This document shows, piece after piece, positions 47,758 through 59,800 of a DNA stretch of 64,000 nucleotides. The first letter of the stretch is position 1. The number at the start of each line of letters is the position of its first letter. The notes beneath the pieces are model-generated. The model saw only the letters and a list, made by a program, of their open reading frames with translations, had not been told where the DNA came from and ran no database searches. This DNA comes from Sabellastarte sp. h YS-2021 (Eukaryota; Annelida; Polychaeta; Sabellida; Sabellidae): contig OZ024933.1 of the NCBI GenBank assembly GCA_964017235.1, positions 11,783,962 to 11,847,961 on the forward strand. Direction: 5' to 3'. The position numbers and the translations under genes were made by a program.

Positions 47758-48086
47758 CAGGGGCGGATCCAGCTTTTAAGTAAGGTGGGGGTTCACATCA
47801 GACATACCATAACTAGGCCCCCCCCCCCCCCCCCCGGTGAAAAAATGAATTTTTGATAAAAATATAGTGCATGTCCTGTAAATTTAACACCACTCTCAAG
47901 AAATAATTTTGCCTAAATGTCTGTATGTAATTTTTAATTTTTTAAAAAGTGATGCCAATGTAATAAATTAATTGATTGAATCTGTATCTTTTTGTACTTT
48001 GGGTTGAACTCCATTATATTATTTTTCAACAGGGGGGGGGGGGGGGGGAAGATGAACCCCCTATCCCCCTCTCTGATCCGCTAATG
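47758..48086. mobile_element. hAT-like MITE, copy 2, with homopolymer expansions
   Basis: Left end CAGGGGCGGATCCAGC, right end CTGATCCGCTAATG, imperfectly inverted. Long C (47818-47836) and G (about 48032-48049) runs, complementary to each other, lie inside. It is homologous to 14762-15010. Confidence 0.75.
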
Positions 48087-48089
48087 AAT

Positions 48090-48210
48090 ACAGACCTGGA
48101 CTTGTCCCCCACTATGACTTGGAAATTATACATGATTAGTTAGCGCACTGAGTTCCCCTTGGGGAAGATATTGCGCCGGCAAAGCAGTAGATTTAGATTT
48201 AGATTTAATG
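48090..48210 (+). repeat. LINE 3' tail fragment
   Basis: CTGAGTTCCCC, TTGGGGAAGATATTG and a tail of three TTTAGA units match the 3' end of the LINE fragment at 11890-12172. Confidence 0.6.
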
Positions 48211-48589
48211 AGTATTTTGGGGCATAAAATGATTGATAACTACTATCTGTGTGGCTAAACTAGTGAAATCTGTTTTTGAATGGTGACAATACAAAATAAC
48301 ACAATCTGTGGTAATGTTACAGTAATGTATCTTCTTGTTTCACTAGAACATTGAGAATGTACAACTTTTTTTTTGTCTTGCACATGTTTTTCATTGTACT
48401 CTTGTACGTTATTGTTAAATTGAAATGTCATATCAGGTGTCTGTACATGATTAATTGTCTAATGAAAAAAATTAAATGAATAAAAAATCTCTCTTCACCA
48501 CTGAGATCGAGGAAGTTGAAAATTATGGAAGTCCAGTAGTAACATAGCAAAAAAAAATATAGTCCATAATAATGATCAGGACACTTTGT

Positions 48590-49270
48590 TTTTGAAGGGT
48601 AAATTAATTTATTTATTTGTTTATTTGGGGTTTTACGTTGCTTTCAACACTGTACAGGTCATATCACGACAGGTAGTTGAAAGGGCAGAGGAAACCAGTA
48701 TACACAGTTCGTTAGGGTTCTGTACTGTGAACTGCCGACCAAACGGCAAGCAAGTACCAGCGTTCCCACTTGAGGCCGTGACGGGGATTGAACCCCATCC
48801 TCAGAGGTGGGAGGCGTGCGTGTTACCACTCTGCCACCGTGGTCCCCTTGAAGGGTTAAAGAAAAGTATAGGTTGAGATAATGAGATAATTTTTATGTTG
48901 TTGAAGGGTTAAACAAATAGTTGTGATAATAAAATAAGATTTTAGTTTTTTAAACTTTAACGTTAAAGAAATATTAAGTTTCTGTTTTTCCCAAGGTTTA
49001 AATATTAGTTGAGATAGCGATATAACATTTTTTGTGTGTTTGGAAGGTTTAAAAAGTCAGTTGAGATAACGAGACAATCTTTTGTTTTGTTTTTGAAGGG
49101 TTAAAAATAAAAGTTGAGATAATGATATAACTTTTTTGGTTTTTGAAGGGTTCAGGAAATGTTAAGTTGTGATGGTGAAATAAGATTTTTGTTTTTAAGT
49201 GTTAAAAATAATAAGTTGAAATAATGAGATACCTTTTTTGGCTTTTTGAAAGGTTAAAAATATAAGTTAA
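48590..49270. repeat. Degenerate minisatellite (about 50-60 bp) split by a SINE
   Basis: Six or more units of the type TTTTGAAGGGTTAAAAATA then AGTTGAGATAATGAGATAAC. The SINE at 48601-48847 landed in a unit. Confidence 0.75.
48601..48847 (-). mobile_element. SINE, family A, inside the minisatellite
   Basis: Reverse-strand copy with an ATTTATTTATTTG simple tail and intact head. Target-site duplication TTGAAGGGT at 48592-48600 and 48848-48856; note that this word is also part of the satellite unit. Confidence 0.88.
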
Positions 49271-49556
49271 CTACTGTACTGAGGTTGATATGTGACCTTG
49301 TGACACAGTGGAGAAACGTCCATTTACCTTCAATTGCCTTCTGTCGCAGTGTTACACCAAGAGACGAAAGAGTAACAACTTTATTAACCCAGTAACTACA
49401 CCTTCAGTTATCACAGTCGTCAAGCACGCTATAACCGATGTTCACATCCGGCAACTCTGTCGAACATGTTTAAGATATATATAACAAAAATCAATTAAAT
49501 TCAATAATTATAAATGTGTTAGATATTTTAGAAATACAAGGCAGAAATATACGACA

Positions 49557-50118
49557 AATTAATAAAGGGATACCTTAAAAACAGTTACATGTTAAAATAT
49601 TTGCTAAAATACGAATTATAGCATTTTTACAAAGTGTGTATGAATACTTGTTCAATGCGTGCACCAAACAATATGAATACCTCTCCAATGTGTGATTTCA
49701 GGCTTGTTTTAGGGGGTTTAAGTGCATATTTTGTCAACATACAAGATTTTTTTGAATGAAAAAACACTGGATTTAATAATAAAAATTAATAATTGATGTC
49801 ACCTCAACAAAAAGTAGCTTTACTGAGTATTTTAAATTTTTTTAATGGATGAAATAGCTACTTTTCGCCAAATTATCAATTATTATCAATTCGAATTGAG
49901 AAATTTAGTGTTTTTACCTTTTAAAAGTCACATATTTTGACCAAATATGTGCTGTAACCCTCAAAAACAAGGCTACAAATCACGCATTCTACAAGTATTC
50001 ATAGCATTTTGATCACACATTGAACTAGTATTCTTACAAACATTTTGAAAATGTTATAATTCGAATAGAACCAAATATTTTAAAATGCAATTGCTTGTCA
50101 AGTATCCCTTCATATCTT
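49557..50118. repeat. Long inverted repeat (foldback) of about 560 bp
   Basis: Arms of about 260 bp. AAAGGGATACCTT at 49564 mirrors CAAGTATCCCTTC at 50099. TGAATACTTGTTCAATGCGT at about 49650 mirrors the 50020s. AATGTGTGATTTCAGGCTTG at 49690 mirrors AAGGCTACAAATCACGCATT at about 49970. AATAATTGATG...AAAAAGTAGC at 49790 mirrors GCTACTTTTCGCCAAATTAT at 49857. No transposase. Confidence 0.82.
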
Positions 50119-50797
50119 TATTGTATATTTCAGGACTTGCCACCATATAATATTTCCTTCCCTTAAAATTACGGAATTTAATTGATTTTTTGTTATAAAA
50201 TTCTTAAACTTGTTCGTGAGAGTTCCCGGAAGTGTACATTTCTGTCGGTGTCGATTGACGACTGTGGTTATCATAGCAAGAAAATCAACTGTGTATGTTG
50301 TAACAGTTGTCTGCGAATGCCCATGGTACCAATTCAGAGGCATAAGTTTTAGATATTTAAAAATGTCCATAGGACACACAAGGAGAGGGATGCTTTGCCT
50401 CTGTGTCACAAGTTCACATTCCAAACCTTGGGCGATATTTGAGAGGCAGCGTAATAACCACAATTAAAACCACCTGTAGGGTAAATGGGGTATTAGAGAC
50501 TGTGTAGCACTACTTACCAGTTGTCTGGATTATGTTAATAATGTTATGCTATTTTGCTGTTGTGGTGTAAATTGTTGAGACTTGAATTTGTTGTTCTTGC
50601 TTATGTTGATGTTTGTCATTTTATAAATGCTGTGCCATATACTTTGAGGTTTAATCGCAAGTCAAATCTATCTGAGACCACATCTGAGTCAAAATATAAC
50701 ATGACCTTGTTGATCAAATCTTATCTTAACATTTTTTGACTGAAATATATTTATATTTACTGTGTAAATAAACTGAACAGATATTGATTTATTGTAG
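50119..50797. other. Upstream flank of Ig gene copy 2
   Basis: Open frames exist on both strands at 50110-50467 with no recognised motif. From about 50640 the sequence is homologous to the flank of copy 1 (ACATGACCTTGTTGATCAAA; TGTGTAAATAAACTGAA; TTTATTGTAG), so any shared promoter or a 5' UTR acceptor lies in 50690-50797 and 6240-6302. Confidence 0.5.
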
Positions 50798-50831
50798 AAG
50801 CTCAGTGTGAGTGGTTGATGAAACAAATAAG

Positions 50832-50880
50832 ATGAATAATAAGAATAATATGTATTGGATAATTCTGCTGCTTCATATTG
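50832..50880 (+). CDS. Ig gene copy 2, exon 1 (signal peptide)
   Basis: 49 nt ending in phase 1 at GTGAGT, with the same ILLLHI end and the same donor context (GTGAGTATCC) as copy 1. An acceptor-like ATTGTAG at 50791-50797 precedes it. Confidence 0.75.
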
Positions 50881-53800
50881 GTGAGTATCCTTGCAGTGGT
50901 ATGTAGTTTAGAGGTTAAAGGTCAAAGTGGGAATTTAACATCCAATTCAACAGCTATGGTCAAATTGGGACAGGTCTTCAGCATTGTCACTAGTCGGAGC
51001 CTGTGATTACATGACAAACTTTCTAACCACTCAGCCACCTGGGCCCTTGAGATCTAGGAAATCATTATCATAAGGAAAAGTCAAGGGGCATTCAAGGTCA
51101 GTAATCCGGATTTGTGGGTGTGACCAAGAGGGAAGGAAACTGCGTTGGGAAACTGGAATTAAAGAGGTGTTTCCTGAAAGATGCAACAGAGGGGCTGTTT
51201 CTTACTTGGAAGGGGAAGGAGTTCCAAGGAACCGGTGCATAGTGATTGAAAGAATTGGAGAAATGTTTGACTGATTTGTAAACCTTATGGTCGAAAGTGG
51301 GGTTGCGAAGGAACTTGAGTTTAGGGGTACTTTGCCTTGTATTCCTGGACGAGGTATAGGGGTGAATTAATTTTCTCAGCTAAACTGGTTGGCCCTGGTT
51401 GAGAATTTTGTATGTAATGAGACCAATTTTGAATTGTATCTTATATTTCATAGAGAGCCAATGGGGTTTCTTTTTAGTTGAGGGGTAATGTGGGAGTATT
51501 TAGAGGACCGGGTGACAACCCTACAGAGTGAATTTTGGACTGCAATCTTCTTAACTCAAAATCTGTGAGTGATAAGAATAAGGAATTGCAGTAGTCCAGT
51601 CTGCTGCTCTCCAAAGCATTTGCCAAAGGAACTGATGTGTTAAGGTTTAGAAGGGGACGGATTCTATAGAGGTCTCTTGCATGAACTCTGGTGGACTTCA
51701 TAGCATTCCTACATGTTTATTTACTACCAGGCAATGATAATACTTTTAATGAACATCAACTGTTATTTCTGGTGTAAATATAACATGTGTAAAATGGAGC
51801 TTATTTGTTATTAATGAAGACTTGTGATATTTGTAAACTTCACCAATAATTATTATTGCCAGTCAATGTAAACATTTTAGCTGTTCTGAAAATACATGTT
51901 TGACTTATACACAAGATAAGCTGAATACTTCTTAGATGAAATTAAGCTTGCTTACAAAGTAACAGTTTTTCTATTATGGGAAGTATTGTACATCAAATAT
52001 TCAAATGAGTTACAGAACATGATGATATTGTGGATAACAAATTATGTTCACCAACCTCTTAGATCATGTGATCAAATACAGTTGCTAACTTGACATTTCA
52101 TAGTTGATGGTATCTTGCTGGATCACATGCTTTTTTCTGTAGTGTCTCAAAAACAAAACATACCATAACCTATATCTTCCTTAGAAGCAGTAGTAAACCG
52201 AAAATAAAGTCAAAAGAAAAAAAATCAAAGTCTTAAAACATTGTCTGCAATAGTACATTTAAACATATATGTAGAGACCGTTCTTTAAATGGACCTAGCC
52301 TGTTACCAGGCTGGTATTGGTTGTTATACTATGAACAATATTAGATGCCTTTCAGAACTGGTTATATTGGAAATAACCCATAGATGTGTCATAATTGTGT
52401 TTGTGCTTTACCAATATGGGATTGGAATATGTTGCGATATTTTTTAAATTACTATTTTACAGAAGCTGTTTCTTTAATCCAGATTACGGCTTCCTATACA
52501 ACACCTTTTAAGTGTGTAGATGGCAGCTATGCTTTGATTAATGGAACAAACTTGACCATAGAATATAACTATGGACATAATTTTTCAGAGGTAAGAATAA
52601 TACTGTCTACAATTATCTCACCAAATTACATTGATTTACTTGATATGTTAATTCAGGAGCATTAATTAGCATTATAAAGACCGGAAGTGAACAGTGAATG
52701 AAATTCCGTTTGTGCACATAGAACCAGCTAGGCATAAAACATGTGATAACTGCCCCCTGAAAAACAGAATTGCTCGATTGTATGTTGGTAGTAAAATCGT
52801 TTGCTTTTACAAGAGCAATCATGCATTCAAAACAATATGGTGGTGTAATTCTTTCCTGATTTAGGGTGCCCATTTAATTGCATGACTATTTTATCTTAAA
52901 TATTCTCTAAAATATGTGTGCATTGAATAAAGTTAAAGTTAAGTTAAGGTTCTTAACTCATTGAACACATTTAGTTAAACTTTAAATTTTATCTGTCAGG
53001 CAAACTTATCCATCTCAGATTTTCTTCACTGAGTTGTCTGTGATTGCTACCACTTTGCACGTTCCCCAACAAATGATTGTGCACTCTGGTTTGGGTTATG
53101 TTATGACTTAGAATCTGCAATTATGAACACAATATACAAGAAATAACATGACCCAATGTACAAAATGATGTCATGAAGAACCTTAAGGTTTACAGCATTC
53201 CATGATACAAGATATACTAACATATACCAATCATTGACAAGAAGTAGCCCCAAGTCTACCTTCCGGTAATGTGTAAAATATAATCCACTAAAATGCTGCA
53301 AGACAATAAAGACTTGGTGAAGAAGGAATCCAAAGAGATAAAGTGCTATGAAAGTTTGATCAAAGTTAGAATTATATTGCACTTGTTTGGAGTTTATTTT
53401 AAAGTAGTATTTCAGTTGCAGCTGAATGATATACATAATTGGAAATATTTCTACAGTGATTTAGATAGTGTTATTTTAATAAACACCATTTCAAAATGAC
53501 AGAGAAATCACAATATTCAAAGTTTTTTTACTTTCTTCATTCAAGACACCTAGAGTTATTTCTTTGCCAGAGATATGTGCTTATCTAGCGTGCTAGTGGT
53601 CAGGTTGGCCTTGTACAAGTCAAGAAATTACTAATGATAACATGGGTTAATAAATAAACAATATTTATTTACAAATATACAAGTTTTACCAACAAAGTTG
53701 GGGCTGAATTGGCACATTTAAAGTTGATAAGTTTACATGTTTGATAACAGTTTAATATTCACACTAAATAGTTACTTGATATCAGATAAAACAATAATAA

Positions 53801-56800
53801 TCAAAACAGGAAAGTCATATGCAGAAATAACAGTTATAGTAAAATATACTGGAGAAGCACCTAAAGAAAAGGAAACCTACTGCATGTGTATCACCCTTAG
53901 CATCTAGAACCTATACAATGTGTCTACCACATTAGTTCATCTACCTCTAAGCACAAGTTCAGTACCTCATGTAAGTTCAAGAGGTTTTACCCCATTGATT
54001 TCTCACATATCTGACACCTAGAACTGAAATTAAAAGAATTCACTGAACCATAGATCTGTAGTCAACATCCCATCAACAATGACACCCCAACTAAATATAA
54101 CAATACCTTCAGGTTTTACCCTGGCAGTTCATCAACACACTACTATAGTCATAGTTTACCCAAGACTGTCCTGTAAAATAACAAACTACTACTAATTATA
54201 TCACAGTTCCTAAAATTTGGCAAACAGCCTCCTTCCTGAAATATAAAGATTATATACTTAGATTAATTCAAAGTTCTACAGAGCTCTGAGACTATTAATT
54301 CATTATTGAAAAACTCTCAGGTTTTATCCTGGATAGTCTGATTTTATCTCAAATAAACACTAAACCTACATTCTAATCTCTACTAGAAGACACAGCTTTT
54401 ACCCTGTAGAAACTAAGTTATTCAGGTTTTACCCTGAAACGAAAATACAAGAGATCAGGTTTTACCCTGGCATCTTGTTGATTCCCCTTGGCCAATTCAG
54501 CACAGACTGAAGGGTTACACCACCTTATATTCAGAAGAATTTCCCGCCAAAATTCCTGTGTTTCCCCTCCAAAGTTCTGTGCTTCCCTCCAAAACACTTG
54601 TTTGTAAACTCAATCCTGATTGGATCAGAGCTTCAGTCTTTCCCCAGAAGTTGAGGAGACAACATCCTGTTCACACAACAATTTCAACATGTGACAGTAC
54701 AAGTACACAGGTACACAATAAAATACAGGATAAATATTCAAATAATTCAAGTAGGTAACCCATTTTATAATAATCCAGCATAAATGATCTGAAATACAGC
54801 GTCATTTACACTTTATTATCACCAACTACACAAATATAATATGTATAATTTTCATCATCAGCTGTGGACACTATATTTCCCCCCACTCATAAAACGATAG
54901 CTCATCCCGAGCTATGACCTGGGGAAATATATACTACATACAATATAATGCTATACACAATTATATATACACAACATCAGTAGATCACAGACTCATTACG
55001 ACTTCAATGACCTAACCACATCGTATGTTGCTCCATAATACCAACCATAGAGACTAAATGTGTCTAACACATAATTAAAACCTGAAAAATAACATACACT
55101 AAGCACAAATTCAAAAAAGACATTGTTATTCAAAATTTACATTAGGTTTTAATTCATATGCACAAAATAACAAAAAAAGAAACAAATCGAATGTCCATAA
55201 ACGGTCTATGCCAATCGTGGATCCTGGCATCTCTGCTATTCTGTTAATCTTCTGAGTAACCTTGGTGCTGGTTCCACCAGATCTATTGGAATTAACCTCC
55301 AAGCAGGCAGTTCCTTTATGACTTTAACAATACTATCAGGTTCTGGAATGCCCAATAATTCCAAAAATCCACACTCTGGCTCTTCTTTCTAATCTGAGGG
55401 ACTAACTGACTTCTCCTGTTCAATCAATTGGCCCATCGTCAAACCCAAAGGGTTGGAACTCCCAGCTAGAGGCCAGGTGGTGACACAGTTCACAGTTTTC
55501 CAGAGGAATTACAGGCATAATAGGCTCAACAATTCCTTTGGGCACTGTTGCATCTATCTAGTGGTAATTATCCATCTTCCTCTTCTTCAACAACGGAATC
55601 GGTTCCCCAATATAAAAAATCCCCTGCTTCAAGCGGATCCCATCTACTGTTTTAAAAAAAATGAAATTACATGACAGGTCGAGGCAACACATTTTCGGTT
55701 CATGAACTTCATCCACATGCACTTTATAATCTCTGTCAGAATAGATGGTGAGACCACACTTTACACACTTCAAAGATGTGAAAAGAAAGAGGGGAGTTCA
55801 GGATCAAACTATCAACTGATAAAAGGTTTTACCCTTTTACTATTTCACATATGCTCTGCTCTCTACAAAGAATGAAAATTTAAGGTGGGATAACTTATCT
55901 GAGGTTTTACCCTTGACTACAGTATTTCCTAAAATTGAAAATCACAATCATAATCTTTCAATCGCACAGGTGGTTTTACCCTCCTGCCACTCCTTGTGAC
56001 TGGTACATCAACCTGATCATTTTCAACAGCATTTGGAACAGAACTTGCATCAGAGCTAATGTTTCTTGGACATGAATCAGAGAATATTGTTTTACCAGTA
56101 GCCTCTCTCAATAATTCAGCTGATTCATCTGCTGTACCTGAAAAGGAAACATTGTCATTAGGTATATCTTCCTGATGAAGAGACACATCATTCAAATCAT
56201 CATTTAACTGTTCACTGTCCAACCCAACATCTACTTTGCCTTCGGATTCCTTCTCACCAACACCGAACACACCATCACTTAACTCTACAATTACAGCAAC
56301 AGCAGAAGAGACTGTCCAATCATCCATCTTAACCCTAGCAGGTTTCAATCAATCATGGTGGACATACTTGATATCAACCTTTGATGACCCCTGGATGCCA
56401 TAAACATAATCTGAAATCTTCTTGACAACTTTGAATGGACCAGATCAAGGCAAATGAAACTTAGAACTAGTTCAAAGTTCATGAGCTGTGCTATGCAAAA
56501 CACAGTGTCACTGTGACTTCAACATTCTTCCTAAAATCATAGGACCTTTTCTTCCTATCACTAGACCTGATGATATTATCCCTAGCTATGCCATGAATAT
56601 TCAAAATTTCTTCCTAAGATCTTGAACATAGACAACTCCTGAGCTTGAAGGAACTTCCTCAATACCTGTCCCTAACATTAAGGCATCTGTATATCCCTTC
56701 CAAGCATCTTTTTTACAGGGCCCTCCCCAGTACTTTCATGAATGGAAGAAGAATAAGCCATCTTGACTATTGGCAAACAATCGCCCCAATTCTTGTGATT

Positions 56801-59800
56801 TTCATCAAGTACCTTGCTCAGCATGTCCTCAAGTGTCCTATTAAATCTCTCCACCAAGCCGTCACTCTGAGGGTGATAAGGTGTAGTACGGGTTTTCTCT
56901 TTGCCAAGTAATTAACACAAGGATTTAAACAGATTAGACTCAAACTGAGCACCTTGATCACTATGAAACTGACTTGGAACACCAAACCTAGAGATGAGAC
57001 CCTGAACTAACACATCTGTAACAGTACTTGCTTCCTGATCTGGCATACCAAAAGATTCTATCCAGTGAGTAAAATAATCGCTGATAATCAGGATATACCT
57101 AATACCATGATAACTCTCAGGAAGAAGACCCATAATGTCTAATGCTACCCGTTTTATAGGAGCAGCTACATTGTATTGCTTCATGGGACCTCTATGCCTT
57201 TTGGAGGGAAACTTGCGTCTTTTACACACCTCACAAGTCTTACACCAAGCCATGATCTCACCCTTGCATCCGACCCAATAAAACCTGCTACATACTCTTG
57301 CCAAGGTTTGTCTAATGCCTAGGTAACCTGAACTTGGTTGATTATGCAATTGTTCCAAACCCATATTTCCAGGATTTCTGGTAGAATCGACTGATATATG
57401 ACCTTGTCCTTCCCAGGAAGCCACCATTTCCTGTACAAAACATCATCCCTCAGAACCAATCTATCCTATTGAACCAAATAAGTTCAGCTACCCGTTTTCC
57501 ACTGACATTTCAATATAAAGTAAATTTACTAACCTTACATACAAAATAAATGTCATAATCCACTTTTATTTGCTTTTTGCTGTTATAAGATAGCCATAAT
57601 GAGTGGTAATTTGGAGAAAGTATATATTTCGTTGTTTAGCCAATCAAAATCAAGGACACATTTTTGTCATGTTAGAATTCCAGTTTTACAGTATGGAAGA
57701 TTCTTTGGTTCTCATGTTTTGCTTAATAAGAGGCGGTTAACCGGTAACCGACCAGGAAGTACTGGACGTGAAACCAGAAGGAAAAAATGGCTATCGCAAC
57801 ACCCCTACTTCTAACCACAAAAGGAACACCATACAAATGAGTTATAAAGTGCTTCAAAGCATGTAGAACTGCTAAAAGTTCTCTCTTTGTGACACAATAC
57901 AGTCTCTCACTTCTTGTCAAGGACTTGCTATAATATCCAAGGATCCTCTCCCGACCATCCTGAACCTGAGACAATACAGCCCCAAGCCCCACTTTACTAG
58001 CATCAGTGTCCAAAATAAACTGTCCATTAGAATCTGGGTAAGCTAAAGTGGTTGTGTTCACCAAAGCCCTTTTTAACTGAGAGAATGATTCCTGACACAC
58101 AGAATCCCATTCAAACTTTACATTTTTCTCAGTAAGCCTGTGAAGAGGCTTTGCAATAGTCAAGAAATCCTTGATAAATCTCTGATAATACAAACATAGC
58201 CTTAAGAAACTTCAAAGCTGTCTCAAATTCTTAGGAACTGGCTATTACCTAACTCCTTCAGTCTTTGTAGGATCAGTGGCTATTCCCTGCTCAGAAACAA
58301 TGTGCCCAAGAAAAGTAACCTCCTTGCGAAACAAAACACACTTCTTTGGTGACAACTTCAAACCAGCACTTCTAAGCCTGTGGAACACCTGTTTCAAATT
58401 ATGGAGATGTTCTTCAAAGAAAGTATCCTTTGCAATAATATCATTCAAATACATTAGGATTCAGACATTGGAAAATTTTATCCATTAGCCCCTTAAATGT
58501 ACTGGGTGCATTGGTTAATCCAAAAGGCATGCCACAGAACTGAAACAAGCCATAAATACTTGCAAAGGCAGTTTTTCCTTATCCTTTTGATCCATTTCTA
58601 TCTGCCAATAACCACTCTGTAAGTCTAAGGTGGAAAACCACTTAGCTTCTCTGAGAGACTCTAGACAATCCTGAGTGTGGGGTAAAGGATAAGAATCCTT
58701 CAAAGTTACATCATGCAACTGACGATAGTCAATGCAATACCTTATTGACCCATCTGGCTTAGTAATACAACAGGTGATGCCCATGGACTGCAAGATGATT
58801 CAATAACTCCAACTTCCAGCATTTTATTAATCTCTTCTCCTTCTACCCTCCTTTTGGCTAAAGGTAATTTCCTATGTCTCTGCTTAATGGGACGGTAGTT
58901 ACCAGTATTGATCTTGTGTTGTACCAGATGAGTTTTACCTCTATTTGTCTTGGTCCTTGCAAAGAGATCACTAAAGAAAGCTAAACAATCCCTAACCTTG
59001 CTCTGTTGATCACTAGTCAACCCCTCAGAACAAGCCTTATAAACTGGTTCCACATACTCTGGTAAGGACAGATGTTGATCCATTTGATCCTCAGCAAGGT
59101 TCCTATCAAAACTAGCCTCAGCAACAGACACAGGTTTAACCTCCTGAATAACACTACAATCTCCAAGAATAGTTTCTCTATAAAGCTTTACTGGAGTATC
59201 TGACACATTCATAGCCCTGACAGGAAAAAAAAATCACCCTTGGTATTGACCAGGGTCCTTGCTAACACAACACCCTTACTAAAACATTTCTCTGTGGATT
59301 CACCAGGGTCCTTGCTAACACAACACCCTTATTAAAACATTTCTATGTGGATTCAACTAAAAAACTCTCAGGCAATACACAACCCTTCCTCTGAGGAACA
59401 TAACCTGGAAGAGTGATTTCTGAATTTGCTGGTACCTCAACATCTTCAACTAGCCTTAGCCTGAACAAAGAGTTGATTTTACTCTCCAAGACACAAGACA
59501 CACTATCACCATTTATATGCAAACAACTATTGGCTACATCAATCATACAACCATTACTTGACAATAAATCGCTCCAAAGGATAACTGGCTCATTTGTCTC
59601 AGCAATTATGAAGTTTTGTGTGAAACTACCAATCTGAGAATCCAAAGGAAGACCTGACCAAGAACTTTAATCCTGTCACCATTTGCCAACAAAATGTTTC
59701 TTCTCAGTTCTGTTAGTGGAGGCCTCTTGTTCAAAGGAATAGAAAAGTATTTCTTAGGATGAAGTATGGACCTGTGTGCACCTGTGTCTATCAGACAATT

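Noticed and set aside
47818-48049. Possible G-quadruplex regulatory element in long C and G runs
   Set aside because: The runs are inside a MITE copy and look like homopolymer expansion or assembly noise; copy 1 of the element lacks them.
50110-50467. Overlapping frames on both strands (117 and 85 codons)
   Set aside because: No motif, no splice support and only one can be real at most; could be part of an unrecognised exon but not supported.
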